64,000 nt of DNA from Haematobia irritans (lineage: Eukaryota; Arthropoda; Insecta; Diptera; Muscidae). Made by a program: the position numbers and the translations under genes. The notes under the pieces were generated by a model. The model ran no database searches and was not told the DNA's origin. It was given only the letters and a program-made list of their open reading frames with translations. The stretch is taken from NCBI RefSeq assembly GCF_050003625.1, contig NC_134398.1, forward strand, positions 60,597,641 through 60,661,640. The letters run 5' to 3'. Positions 1-9,229 of this stretch are shown one piece after another. The first letter of the stretch is position 1. Each line of letters begins with the position of its first letter.

Positions 1-30
1 GTTAAAGAAGCGATTTTTTTTGAGGGTGTA
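1..30 (+). repeat. 3' end of T-family MITE
   Basis: The terminal stretch AAGCGATTTTTTTTGAGGGTGTA matches, with minor changes, the right ends of the repeats at 2288-2568 and 59750-60215. Only the last 30 bases lie inside the window. Confidence 0.55.
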
Positions 31-269
31 CTCGGGTTGTGGTATCTTAAACTTCTTAACACGGTTTTCTAAATTGTGAGTTAGTCGATAGCTTGTTTCG
101 TTCGGAAGTTAGCGTGATTTCAACAGACGGACGGACATGCTCAGATCGACTCAGAATTTCACCACGACCCAGAATATATATACATTATGGGGTCTTAGAG
201 CAATATTTCGATGTGTTACAAACGGAATGACAAAGTTAATATACCCCATCCTATGGTGGAGGGTATAAT
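31..269 (+). repeat. F1 repeat, 3' tail
   Basis: This is the tail half of the F1 family. It carries the shared CAGACGGACGGACATG motif, the AGAATATATATACATTATGG block and the terminal GGTGGAGGGTATAAT. The same tail occurs at 29220-29410 and, inverted, at 56516-56660. It has no coding capacity. Confidence 0.7.
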
Positions 270-704
270 AATTTCGTCTTCATTGTTTGTATTACAGAAA
301 AACGTGCTAAGAACTAAATAAACCACGTGGAAGAGAAGATAGAATTAGCCAGCAAAATAAAAAAAATTGAGTTACGTTTTTATGAAATTGTTTTTACATC
401 CTGTAAAAGAATCAACGTTTACAACAGAAATAATATAGTTTCCTTCCAAACAAACTACCTTAGCCAGAAAAATAAAAACAACATTTTGAGTTACGTTTTT
501 ATGAAATTGGTTTTACATCCTGTAAAAGAATCAACGTTTATAACAGCAATAATATAGTTTCCTTCCAAACAAACTACCTTAGCCAGAAAAATAAATAAAA
601 ACAACATTTTGAGTTACGTTTTTATGAAATCACAGCGAAAAGCAAATTGCAAACGATATTTGTTTGTCTAAAATTTCGTTTGGGAAAAAAGAATTATTGT
701 TTTG
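270..704 (+). mobile_element. SINE-B, 5'-truncated, with tandem triplication
   Basis: The body matches the tRNA-headed element at 8464-8860: GTATTACAG..GTGCTAAGAACTAAA, then TTTTACATCCTGTAAAAGAATC and AATTTCGTTTGGGA. The tRNA-like head is missing. A block of about 120 bp starting at GTTACGTTTTTATGAAAT is repeated at 371, 490 and 613 (spacings 119 and 123). Confidence 0.6.
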
Positions 705-1680
705 CGTATCCAGTCGGGGCGGACTCATCGCCATTCTTATTTGCTTTCTATTCCAAAAATGCATACATTTGATTGTAAAAAAATCCTACACAACTCTCGT
801 ACAATTTAAATAATTTTCATTTCTAGGTTTTCTTTTGTTTGATTAAACTATTTGTATTGCCACTTATGGGATACTTGAGCTAACGATCATTTAGTAAAAT
901 TCCAGTTAAATTACTTTTAAAATGTCGAGCTTTAGAAAAGTACTTCATTATAAGCATAAAATATGCTTTGCTCATACTTAGTTATGTTTATAAAAATAAT
1001 ACAGGAAAACAATGTTCAATGTGAAAACTCTACCAAACCCAGCCATCGCATAAAATGGCAACATTAAACTCCTTTAAGCCGATTACTTTTTCATTGTATT
1101 GTGGTGGTGTAGTTTTTTATTTGTTCTTTATTTCGTCGTCGATTACGCTGTATTAGCCTCTAATGCAGCTGAATCATTAATGTAAAGGCAATTGAAAATC
1201 TATAACCGCAGAATAAATAAATGAAAAATATTGAGTAGTCTTAACTTTAAGTGGGTTAATTGGATCATATCATTGAGTTTGTGTGGGTCGATTTTCCATG
1301 AACATAGTCAAGTCAATGGAATTTATCTGTAAAGGGCGATACACAGCACATGAAAACGGAACCAATCACTAACATTTCTATAGTTAAACGGATTAATTCA
1401 TTGCTATCAATCATTGAAATACAATTATATATAGTTTGATTAGTTCAAATAATTTCATTATTATTTTAATTTCAGCTTATAGCCATATATTGACTAAACT
1501 ACAAGAGTAGCTTAACCAACAGTGTAGCAGTATGTTTGTCAAATTGATTCAGGTTAAACACTTTAGACTACAAGTAGCGCCTTTTGAAAACAATTAAGAA
1601 AATTTGTTTACTTTATAGGATAGACTTTGTAATATAGCTTCTTCTTAAACCTCGAATATGAAACAGGTATCACGAAAATA
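705..1680. other. AT-rich low-copy stretch
   Basis: No coding, RNA or terminal-repeat signal was recognised apart from a short R-family fragment at 1472-1550. Confidence 0.5.
1472..1550 (+). repeat. R-family repeat fragment
   Basis: CAGCTTATAGCCATATATTG, then ACTAAACTACAAGAGTAGC and TTAACCAACAG. This matches the repeat at 31385-31690, 11003-11290, 36690-36850 and 60610-60690. The nature of the family is unknown. Confidence 0.6.
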
Positions 1681-1689
1681 CGTCCATGG

Positions 1690-2140
1690 GGCGTCTACGC
1701 CCAATCATATTTAGTTATGTTGACTTGAATTTAAAAATAAAAATTGTTAATTTAACTATACCAATAGTTAATTCAACTATTCCATGGTTAATTTTTTTAA
1801 CCATGACGTGATTAAAACTAAAATAATTATAGTTAATTTAAATATACCATGGTTGATTTTTTAAACCACGAAAATTTTAAAAATTAAAATAATAACGGTG
1901 AGGTTAACAATTACACGGTGGGTATTTTTACCCATGAAAATTGTAAAATTAAAATAGCGATAGTTAATTTTGCTATTCCATGGTTGATATGTTTAACCAT
2001 AGGTTATGTGGCAGTCCGATGTATCAGGCTCACTTAGACTATTCAGTCCATTGTTTAACCATGAAAATGTTTAAAATTAAAAAATAATAGTTAATTGAAC
2101 TATTTCATTTTTTTAGCTACGAAAAATGTATATATTAAAT
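1690..2140. repeat. CCATGG-centred tandem palindromic repeat
   Basis: Degenerate units of TAGTTAATTTAACTATNCCATGG followed by TTAATTTTTTTAACCATG recur every 80-100 bp. Each unit is itself a small palindrome. A SINE fragment interrupts the array at 2001-2051. No open frame. Confidence 0.6.
2001..2051 (-). mobile_element. SINE-A 3' fragment, minimal insertion
   Basis: About 51 bp match the 3' end of the SINE at 7478-7559 in reverse (AGGTTATGTGGCAGTCCGAT, then CACTTAGACTATTCAGTCCA). It is flanked by the exact 11-bp direct repeat TGTTTAACCAT at 1990-2000 and 2052-2062. This indicates an independent, heavily 5'-truncated retrotransposition event. Confidence 0.8.
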
Positions 2141-2287
2141 TATCATACCGATATTCAAATAAAACAAGACCATTTCAATTTAATTCACTAAATTCAATTT
2201 TTATTAAAAACATATATTTTACTTAAAAATAAAATTTATTTCTTAAATAAGGTTTTCTATTACAAATTGTATTTATATTAAGAGGAG

Positions 2288-2568
2288 GGCTTTTGTCCAA
2301 AATGCCTCCAAACATATTATATGTTCACATAATAACATATAGTTTTTTGGAAGACAACATTATTGAATTTGGATGGAAAAATACAAAATGTTTGGAACTT
2401 AGACTACCCAAACATATTATATTGTTTAGACCAATATGCTTTCAAACATATTATATATTGGAAGAAATCAAACATATAAATGTTTGGGCAATACCCAAAA
2501 ATTTATATGCTTGAAGCAAAATATGTTTGGGAGTATATGTTACAGAAGCGATTTTTATTTTGAGGGTG
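2288..2568 (+). repeat. T-family MITE (AAACATATTATATGTTTGGG type)
   Basis: It is rich in small palindromes of ATATGTTTG and CAAACATAT and ends TTACAGAAGCGATTTTTATT then TTGAGGGTGTA. The same end occurs at 60180-60217. The left boundary is uncertain. Confidence 0.5.
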
Positions 2569-2569
2569 T

Positions 2570-3000
2570 AGCCGCCACAAAGTGAAACAGTGAACCAACC
2601 AGGAAGGAAAATTTTGATTAATTTTAAATTTAGGGTAATTATATTAGAAACGCTAACTTCACAAAAATTAGTAAATATTATGGGAATATTCAAGAAAATT
2701 GATTAGAAATATATTTTTTGCCAGTTGTTAACGACAATTCCGTAATTTGAGAATGGTCTTCAAAATTGTAAAAATGTCTTTAGTACCATACGAAGTTCAA
2801 GATGGCCATATTATTAAATTTATAATTTTTAAGAAATTCTGAACTATATTGTGGGAGACACGAATTGGTAAATCTATAAGCTTCATTTGTGTATACTTTT
2901 CCCCTTTCTTTAGTTAATTTAACTAACGTACGCAAAAAATTACGTATTAAAAATTAACGTAATAAACCCTTGAACAAGAATGGAATTAAATTAATTTTAG
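2570..3000 (+). repeat. C-MITE fragment (CACTCAAAAA family)
   Basis: AACAGTGAACCAACCAGGAAGG and the following AATTTTAGGG..GTAAATATT and GAAGTTCAAGATGG blocks match the complete element at 60752-61140. The ends are degenerate. Confidence 0.5.
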
Positions 3001-3360
3001 AGATCACTTTTTTGCCTTTTTACTAACATGGACTCCATATGGTCAAACATGCAATCTAGAAGACAATGTTAAGAGTTAGGTTTTAATAAAAATTTCCTTC
3101 TGCAATTGTTAACACAAATAATTCGATGATAGATTTTAGTATAAGTCGACTATAATAAAAGCATTTAAATACTCTTAGAACCATTGTATACAAATTTTCT
3201 AATTTCGAAAATTATTACAATTCGAATTTAGTCATGCAATTTTATATACCCCAAAAAATAAAAGAAAATTTCCTTAGCCAATTTAAAATTAATTTAGTCC
3301 ATGAAAATTTGTTGATAGTAAATAGTAAAATTTTCCCCCACTACATAAGCTCAAACAACC
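3000..3360. other. AT-rich spacer
   Basis: No gene. At 3023-3080 a short run resembles an F1 internal segment (ATGGACTCCATATGG, AATCTAGAAGACAATGTTAA). Confidence 0.4.
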
Positions 3361-3870
3361 CAGCAAAAAAAAACTTTGAAAGCACTTCCAAAAATGTTTT
3401 CTCGAAGATGTTCTTTGTTTTAGCTACACAGGAAGTTCTTTTAATTCAATTTTTTATAACTCGACTTTTTCATATTTTTAATGGGTATTTTTAACTTCTT
3501 TTGTTTCAAATAAGTTAAAATCTGAGTCAGAATTAATAAAATGGTACAAATAATTAAAATTTTGTCGAAAAAAATGTAATATCCATTGTAGAAAATTACG
3601 AATTTTTGTAAATTTTTGAAGTCAAACGTTTCAGACAAGCGTTAGAATGCATAAAAAATAAATAAATTATTTATTTAGCAAAATATTACAATTTTTTTTA
3701 ATTCATATCCAAAACAAACCTTAAGAAGTGATGCAAATTCAGTGCAACAGCTGTTGAAATGGTGGACATCCATCCTATGACAATCCCATGTTAAATTCAT
3801 CGCTTCTGAGCCAATTTTGCACCACTTCCGGATCCAAAAAGAACATTTTCACATTGATATAAAAAATCTA
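3361..3870 (+). repeat. CCCAGCAAAAA-family transposon-like repeat
   Basis: It begins CCCAGCAAAAAAAAAC and contains AAGCACTTCCAAAAATG, ATTTTTAATGGGTA and GTTGAAATGGTGGACATCC. All of these recur in order at 31722-32243 and 37251-38085. The copy at 32224 ends TTTTTTTGCTGGGG, the inverted counterpart of the start, so the family probably has inverted termini. Confidence 0.6.
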
Positions 3871-4114
3871 CTCTAATCTACTCAAAAAAATTTCCTGAAA
3901 AGACTGTTCGAAACTTCGAACAGTCAAGCACATATCGTTGTCTCCATTCCAATGTACGCTAAGTCTAAAAAGTGAATTTTACAGAAAACAAGTTCAGTTT
4001 TTTCGTTGGAATTTCTCAAAAACCGTATAAAATATAAATTCACTTTTTTCGGTCCTAAAATAATATTTATTGTAGATATTTTTTGGTATGTACGAATTAA
4101 AAATAGTGATAATA

Positions 4115-5046
4115 AAGGGTGATTTGTTAAGAGCTTGATAACTTTTTTTTTAAAAAAACGCATAAAATTTACAAAATCTCATCGGTTCTTTATTTGAAAC
4201 GTTAGATTGGTCCATGACATTTACTTTTTGAAGATAATTTCATTTAAATGTTGACCGCGGCTGCGTCTTAGGTGGTCCATTCGGAAAGTCCAATTTTGGG
4301 CAACTTTTTCGAGCATTTCGGCCGGAATAGCCCGAATTTCTTCGGAAATGTTGTCTTCCAAAGCTGGAATAGTTGCTGGCTTATTTCTGTAGACTTTAGA
4401 CTTGACGTAGCCCCACAAAAAATAGTCTAAAGGCGTCAAATCGCATGATCTTGGTGGCCAACTTACCGGTCCATTTCTTGAGATGAATTGTTCTCCGAAG
4501 TTTTCCCTCAAAATGGCCATAGAATCGCGAGCTGTGTGGCATGTAGCGCCATCTTGTTGAAACCACATGTCAACCAAGTTCAGTTCTTCCATTTTTGGCA
4601 ACAAAAAGTTTGTTAGCATCGAACGATAGCGATCGCCATTCACCGTAACGTTGCGTCCAACAGCATCTTTGAAAAAATACGGTCCAATGATTCCACCAGC
4701 GTACAAACCACACCAAACAGTGCATTTTTCGGGATGCATGGGCAGTTCTTGAACGGCTTCTGGTTGCTCTTCACTCCAAATGCGGCAATTTTGCTTATTT
4801 ACGTAGCCATTCAACCAGAAATGAGCCTCATCGCTGAACAAAATTTGTCGATAAAAAAGCGGATTTTCTGCCAACTTTTCTAAAGCCCATTCACTGAAAA
4901 TTCGACGTTGTGGCAGATCGTAAGTCTATTCATGATGAAATGTCAAAGCATACTGAGCATCTTTCTCTTTGACACCATGTCTGAAATCCCACGTGATCTG
5001 TCAAATACTAATGCATGAAAATCCTAACCTCAAAAGAATCACCTTT
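4115..5046 (-). mobile_element. Mariner-type element, internally deleted copy
   Basis: Termini are AAGGGTGATT and its complement AATCACCTTT (one change), flanked by TA at 4113-4114 and 5047-5048. Compared with the copy at 17369-18675 it lacks about 375 bp. The deletion junction, near 4920, joins the start of the transposase gene (AGACTTAC) to CGATCTGCC across a 2-bp AC microhomology. It cannot encode transposase but keeps both ends, so it could have been mobilised by a full-length partner. Confidence 0.9.
4221..4933 (-). pseudogene. Mariner transposase, N-terminally deleted
   Basis: The original start codon (4931-4933) survives, but after MNRLT the deletion throws the gene out of frame. Downstream the frame is open from RRIFSEWALEKLAENP to the stop. 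It retains the catalytic-domain motifs FSDEAHFW, FQQDGATCHTA and SCDLTPLDYFLWGY. Over the shared 217 residues it differs from the copy on the other strand at one position (A versus S in IRAIPAEML), so both copies are very young. The DNA-binding region is absent. Confidence 0.9.
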
Positions 5047-5097
5047 TATATATACAAAAAATTTACCTAAAGAGATAAACATCATCGTTGGATTTTA

Positions 5098-5141
5098 AAC
5101 AAGGGCGGGCCGACTATATTATACCCTGCACCAATTTGTAG
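5098..5141 (+). repeat. F2 repeat, 5' head (interrupted)
   Basis: GGGCGGGCCGACTATATTAT followed by ACCCTGCACCAATTTGTAG is an F2 head. The F2 sequence resumes at 7443 with ATCTGATTTGGACAC after hAT D and its 8-bp duplication. The intact order is seen at 51290-51340. Confidence 0.7.
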
Positions 5142-5742
5142 TAGAGGTGTGCACGTGACACGAAATTGTCGTGACTCACGAAAATTTTCGTGACTCACGC
5201 GTGAGTCGTGAGTCACGCTCATGGCAACGGCGTGAGTGTGCGTGAGAGTGATTAACAAACCAAAATGTTGTGCGTGAGCGTGAGTCACGAGAATATTATC
5301 TTCGTCAGTGGGCGTGAGTAAAGAGTTACACTCACGAAAATAATCCCGTTCACCAACATAAAACGCTTAAGACAAGGCCGTATTCAGGGGGGGGGGGGAT
5401 GAGGGGGATCAAACCCCCCCGAAATGAATGAATATTTTTATATAAATAAATATATATTTTTAACTGCATAGAAAAATCTTATCGAAGATGTTGAAGAAAA
5501 GCTGGAGGTTTTATTTTGAAAAACGCTTACCTATAAAACTTGCACAAGTCATAGAATACTAGTTGAAAAGCCCGTCAAACGACGGTCGAAAAAAACAAAT
5601 TGTTTTTCTTCTCGCACCACAAATTTCATTTTTGGAAAATGTATTTCTGCTTTTTATGTGTGTTTGTTGTTCTTTTTGTGAACATGACTCGCTTTGTTTG
5701 GCCATAGCAACAACAACGAAACAGCCAAACACACATGTGTAA

Positions 5743-5871
5743 ATGAAATGGCGCAAAACCTGCGAAAAGAACCTGCCTAATTCAGCGATGGAAGCACTTG
5801 GAGAGTGCAATAAAAAGATATTTCCAAACGTGCATATTCTTTTAACAATTTTGGTCACTTTGCCAGTTACT
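5743..5871 (+). pseudogene. hAT transposase, C-terminal dimerisation region (fragment)
   Basis: The frame reads MKWRKTCEKNLPNSAMEALG then ECNKKIFPNVHILLTILVTL and PVT, at which point the nested MITE interrupts it. In copies B and C the frame resumes after the MITE as TCSSERSFSTMKR, the signature of the hAT C-terminal dimerisation domain. The catalytic core upstream is missing in all three copies. Confidence 0.75.
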
Positions 5872-6036
5872 CAGGGATGGAAAATGCAATTTTTAAGAAA
5901 GTACAAAAAAGGTATTTTTTTGAGCGGAAAGGTACTTTGTGCTAAATTTCAACAAAAATTTCACTGGAAGATTATTGTCAAGAGACTAAATTTTAAAGAA
6001 AATAAAATTTTGACAAAATTTTCTATATAAATAAAA
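5872..6036 (+). mobile_element. Nested hAT MITE (CAGGGATGGAAAATGCA), left part only
   Basis: It starts CAGGGATGGAAAATGCAATT directly after CAGTTACT. That octamer flanks both ends of the complete element at 10816-11833. The right part is lost where the F3 repeat begins. Confidence 0.8.
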
Positions 6037-6988
6037 TTCTGAGTTAAAAATTGGCCTCTACGGTCATATGAGTGTAAATCGGGCGAAAGCTATATATGGG
6101 AGATATATCTAAATCTGAACCGATTTCAACAAAATTTGGCACGCATAGCTACAATGCTAATTCTACTCCCTGTGCAAAATTTCAACTAAATCGGAGCAAA
6201 AAATTGGCCTCTGTGGTCATATGAGTGTAAATCGGCCGAAAGCTATATATGGGAGCTATATCTAAATCTAAACCGATTTGGCTGATATTTTGCAAGTTTT
6301 TCGAGACTCATAAAATATTCGGATGTACGGAATTTGAGGAAGATCGGTTGATACACACGCCAATTATGACCAGATCGGTGAAAAAAATATATGGCAGCTA
6401 TATCTAAATCTGAACCGATTTCAACCAAGTTTGGCACGCATAGCTACAATGCCAATTCTACTCCCTGTGCAAAATTTCAACTAAATCGGAGCAAAAAATT
6501 GGCCTCTGTGGTCATATGAGTGTAAATCGGGCGAACGATATATATGGGAGATATATCTAAATCTGAACCGATTTCAATAAAATTTGGCACACTAGACTAC
6601 ACTGCTAATTGAACTCGTAGTGCTCAACCAAATTGGGGTAAAACTCTGGCTTCTGGGACCGTATTAGTCCATATCGGGCGAAAGATATATATGGGAGCTA
6701 TATCTAAATCTAAACCGATTTCTTCCAAAATCAATAGGTATCTATTCTGAGCCAAAACACATACTTGTGCCAAATTTTAAGTCGATTGGACTAAAACTGC
6801 GACCTAGACTTTGATTACAAAAATGTGTTCACTTACAGACGGACAGGCGGACATGGCTATATCAACTCAGGAGCCCACCCTGAGCATTTTTGCCAAAGAC
6901 ACCATGTGTCTATCTCGTCTCCTTCTGGGTGTTGCAAACATATGCACTAACTTATAATACCCTGTTCCACAGTGTGGCGCAGGGTATA
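6037..6988 (+). repeat. F3 repeat
   Basis: TATATATGGG(A/C)G(A/C)TATATCT recurs at about 6091, 6244, 6389, 6539 and 6686, a period close to 150 bp. Each unit contains AACCGATTTC and AAATTTGGCAC. The tail has CAGACGGACAGGCGGACATGG and ends GTGTGGCGCAGGGTATAA. Other copies are at 9956-12703 (interrupted) and 45160-46318. The longest frames are short and broken. Confidence 0.7.
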
Positions 6989-7442
6989 AATATTGTATAC
7001 ATACCTATGCATAAAAAAAATTTTCAACACATGAGATTATATGAATATTTTTTTTTTAGTTGAACCCCCCCCCCCGGCTGGGGGGGGGGTTCAACTGGCT
7101 ACGGCCTTGGCTTAAGAGTTAAATTCATTTACAATTTTAGTGACAACTGGTATATTAAGAGTGTAATAACGCTCTCGATTTTAATAATGCTCATGTTTTC
7201 AGACACGTCGCTAAGGTAAATTACTCAAAAAATTGTTCGTGAGTCACGACATTTTTCGTGAATCACGATATTTTTCGTGAGTCACGGTATTTTCGTGCGT
7301 GAGTGTGTGTGAGTACAAATTTTCTTTTCGTGATTGTGCGTGAGCGTGAGTCCTACCAAACAATATCGTGCGTGAGTAAGATTTTTCCGTCGTGAGTGTG
7401 CGTGAGTAAAATATTATTCACGTGCACACCTCTTCTTTGTAG

Positions 7443-7600
7443 ATCTGATTTGGACACAATTTTTAAGGCTCTGAGAAGTTCACCAATGTGGTATCACAAT
7501 GGACTGAATAGTCTAAGTGAGCCTGATACATCGGGCTGCCACATAACCTAACCTAACCTAAGGCTCTTAGAAAATCTCTAGACTTCAAATATAAATGGCC
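7443..7600 (+). repeat. F2 repeat, continuation after hAT D
   Basis: ATCTGATTTGGACACAATTTTTAAGG continues the F2 sequence begun at 5098. It is interrupted by the SINE at 7478-7559 and resumes at 7560 with a duplicated AAGGCTCTTAGAA. Confidence 0.6.
7478..7559 (+). mobile_element. SINE-A, 3' end insertion
   Basis: GTTCACCAATGTGGTATCAC, then AATGGACTGAATAGTCTAAG and a tail of ATAACCTAACCTAACCT. It is flanked by AAGGCTCTGAGAA (7465-7477) and AAGGCTCTTAGAA (7560-7572), a 13-bp duplication with one change. This is a 5'-truncated retrotransposed copy of the family at 8899-9208. Confidence 0.85.
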
Positions 7601-7639
7601 TACTGCCCTGAGGCGGAGCACAATGTTAGTAAAACAAGT

Positions 7640-7930
7640 AAGCAAAGTCTAATTTCGGGCGGGGCCGACTATATTATACCCTTCCCTACTATGTCGACCA
7701 AAATGTGTGTTACCATCTCAACTTCTTCAAATTTGTATGAACGTTTATATTCACATTTATATCTTTTTGTACTTCTATAAAATCTCTATAATTAAAATTA
7801 CGTCGGCTAACGCCATGGGATGAAACACAATGTTAGTAAAAAATTGCTAGAGCAATTTTAATGCAATTGTACAAAAGAGCATTTATGATTTATCGGGCGA
7901 TAGATACACTTAAAGAAAAAAAAAAAACTT
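7640..7930 (+). repeat. F2 repeat, second copy (5' part)
   Basis: The head CGGGCGGGGCCGACTATATT is followed by ATACCCTTCCCTACTATG and degenerate F2 sequence. The 61-codon frame here is incidental. Confidence 0.6.
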
Positions 7931-8202
7931 TTGGAAAATGTGTACCGAAAACGTCTTTATTTTGTTAGAGTTTTTTGAATTGCTTCGAAAATTTTAAACT
8001 TTTATCACCAAAAAAATTCGTTTGTTACAAAATTTATATTTTTTCAATAAAAAAAGTTATTTTTGAAACAACAACACAGTCCATTTCGTTTATATCAAAC
8101 ACTGCTATTTTCTGACTTTAGGTCTTTAATAAGACACATTTTACAGTTCAACATTTAATATAGTACAACATTTTTTCGGAATCTTCCGAGCATATCTGGA
8201 AT
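7931..8202. other. AT-rich spacer
   Basis: No recognisable gene or terminal repeat. Confidence 0.4.
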
Positions 8203-8302
8203 ATATGTAAAAAAAAACAAAAAAAAACTTTGGTCGAAGCAGGGATCGTGGGTTCGATCCCTGCTTCGACCAAAGTTTTTTTTGTTTTTTTTTTTTACAT
8301 AT
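8203..8302. repeat. Near-perfect palindrome built on a SINE tRNA-like head
   Basis: Two arms of 46-48 nt surround a 6-nt loop (TGGGTT, 8249-8254). The arms contain GGTCGAAGCAGGGATCG and its complement, followed by matching A/T runs and ACATAT. The sequence continues rightwards as CCCTTGGCATGCAAGTCGGA and AGCAACCACTGCTCCAC, the complement of a tRNA-like SINE head. An inverted duplication seems to have formed inside the head. Confidence 0.85.
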
Positions 8303-8400
8303 ACCCTTGGCATGCAAGTCGGACATAGCAACCACTGCTCCACAGTGCCAAACTAAATGTTTGTTTCTGTTAAATAAACTTTGTTTATTCGGTTCGTGGG
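8303..8400 (-). mobile_element. SINE tRNA-like head fragment
   Basis: On the minus strand GGAGCAGTGGTTGCTATGTC then CGACTTGCATGCCAAGGG resembles the A-box half of the SINE-A head. The B box (GGTTCGATCCC) lies inside the adjacent palindrome. Confidence 0.55.
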
Positions 8401-8463
8401 CGCCGCAAGCTATGCTATATAAATATAACTTATATGGATAATTATCTATTGATGACCATAACA

Positions 8464-8860
8464 GGTACATAGCTCAGAGGTCAGTGTGTTGGCTTATAAA
8501 GTGCATGGTCCCCGGTTCGATTCTCCGTCCAGGCGAAAGGTAAAAAAAAAATTAAAAATTTATAAAATCGTATACTTTCTTCTACATTATTGGTATTACA
8601 GGAAAAGGTGTTAAGAACTAAAAATCCTCGTGGATGTGAGAAAGATGTGAGGGAAAATGCAATTAGCAAGAAAACAATGTTTTTTTTTGAGTTAGTCTTT
8701 ATGAAATTGTTTTTACATCCTGGAAAAGAATAAACGTTTATCACAAAAAGTATATACTTTTCTTCCAAACACACTTCCTTACAGCGAAAAGCAAATGAGA
8801 AACTATCTTTGTCTAAAATTTCGTTTGGGAGGTAAGAATTATTTTTTTGCGTGTATTTAT
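8464..8860 (+). mobile_element. SINE-B with tRNA-like head
   Basis: The head TAGCTCAGAGGTCAGTGTG resembles a Pol III A box and CCCCGGTTCGATTCTCC contains a B box, 35 nt apart. The sequence does not fold as a complete tRNA. The body TATTACAGGAAAAGGTG, TTTTACATCCTGGAAAAGAAT and AATTTCGTTTGGGA matches 270-704 and, inverted, 38835-39020. It therefore looks like a transposed SINE, not a tRNA gene. Confidence 0.7.
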
Positions 8861-8898
8861 AGGACAATTTGAGTAATATTTACAATGTTTTCTATGTA

Positions 8899-9208
8899 GC
8901 AGTGGTGCATGCCCGCCTTGCATACACAAGGTCGTGGGTTCGATTCCTGCTTCGACCGAACACAAAAGAACAAAAAAGTTTTTCAGCGGTGGATTATCCC
9001 ACCTCAGTATGCTGGTGATATTTCTGAGGGTTTCAAAGCTTCCCTAAGTGGTTTCACTGCAATGTGGAACGCCGTTCGGACTCGGCTATAAAAAGCAGGT
9101 CCCTTGTCATCGAGCTTAACATGGAATCGGGCAGCATTCAGTGATAAGAGTGAAGTTCACCACTGTTGTGTCACAATGGACTGAATAGTCTAAGTGGGCC
9201 TAATTTAA
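8899..9208 (+). mobile_element. SINE-A, long copy with tRNA-like head
   Basis: The head AGTGGTGCATGCCCGCCTTG then GGTCGTGGGTTCGATTCCTG has a Pol III B box. The body TTTTTCAGCGGTGGATTATC, TGCAATGTGGAACGCCGTTC and GTCACAATGGACTGAATAGTC precedes the 3' part seen alone at 7478-7559. The TAACC tail is absent here and no clean target duplication was found. The short frame inside it is not a gene. Confidence 0.8.
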
Positions 9209-9229
9209 TCACTAACCTGTGAATGCTAA

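Larger units (their letters stand above)
5373..7109 (+). mobile_element. Composite non-autonomous hAT, copy A
   Basis: Ends are CAAGGCCGTATTCAGGGG and the inverse of CAAGGCCGTAGCCAG, with poly-G/C tracts just inside. The duplication GCTTAAGA is perfect (5365-5372 and 7110-7117). It retains the C-terminal part of a hAT transposase gene, cut by a nested hAT MITE at 5872. The rest of the middle is replaced by an F3 repeat, after which the 3' end (ATATTGTATACATACCTATG) resumes. Sister copies lie at 10347-12686 and 61311-63745. Confidence 0.9.
5142..7434. mobile_element. hAT-type element D with TGACTCA-rich subterminal repeats
   Basis: Termini TAGAGGTGTGCACGTG and CACGTGCACACCTCTT are inverted with one mismatch. 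They are flanked by ATTTGTAG (5134-5141) and CTTTGTAG (7435-7442), an 8-bp duplication with one change, as in hAT insertions. Outside the nested hAT A, the element consists of CGTGAGTCACG and CGTGACTCACG repeats. No transposase gene remains. A related fragment with TGACTCA motifs lies at 38600-38665. Confidence 0.8.

Noticed and set aside
5380..5405. Poly-G/C runs at 5391, 7065, 10365, 12645, 61340 and 63715 as assembly errors
   Set aside because: They occur just inside both ends of all three composite hAT copies, so they are part of the element; exact run lengths may still be unreliable.
8464..8540. A tRNA gene (A and B boxes visible)
   Set aside because: The cloverleaf is incomplete, the B-box region continues into a SINE body that recurs at 270 and 38835, and the same holds for the head at 8899.
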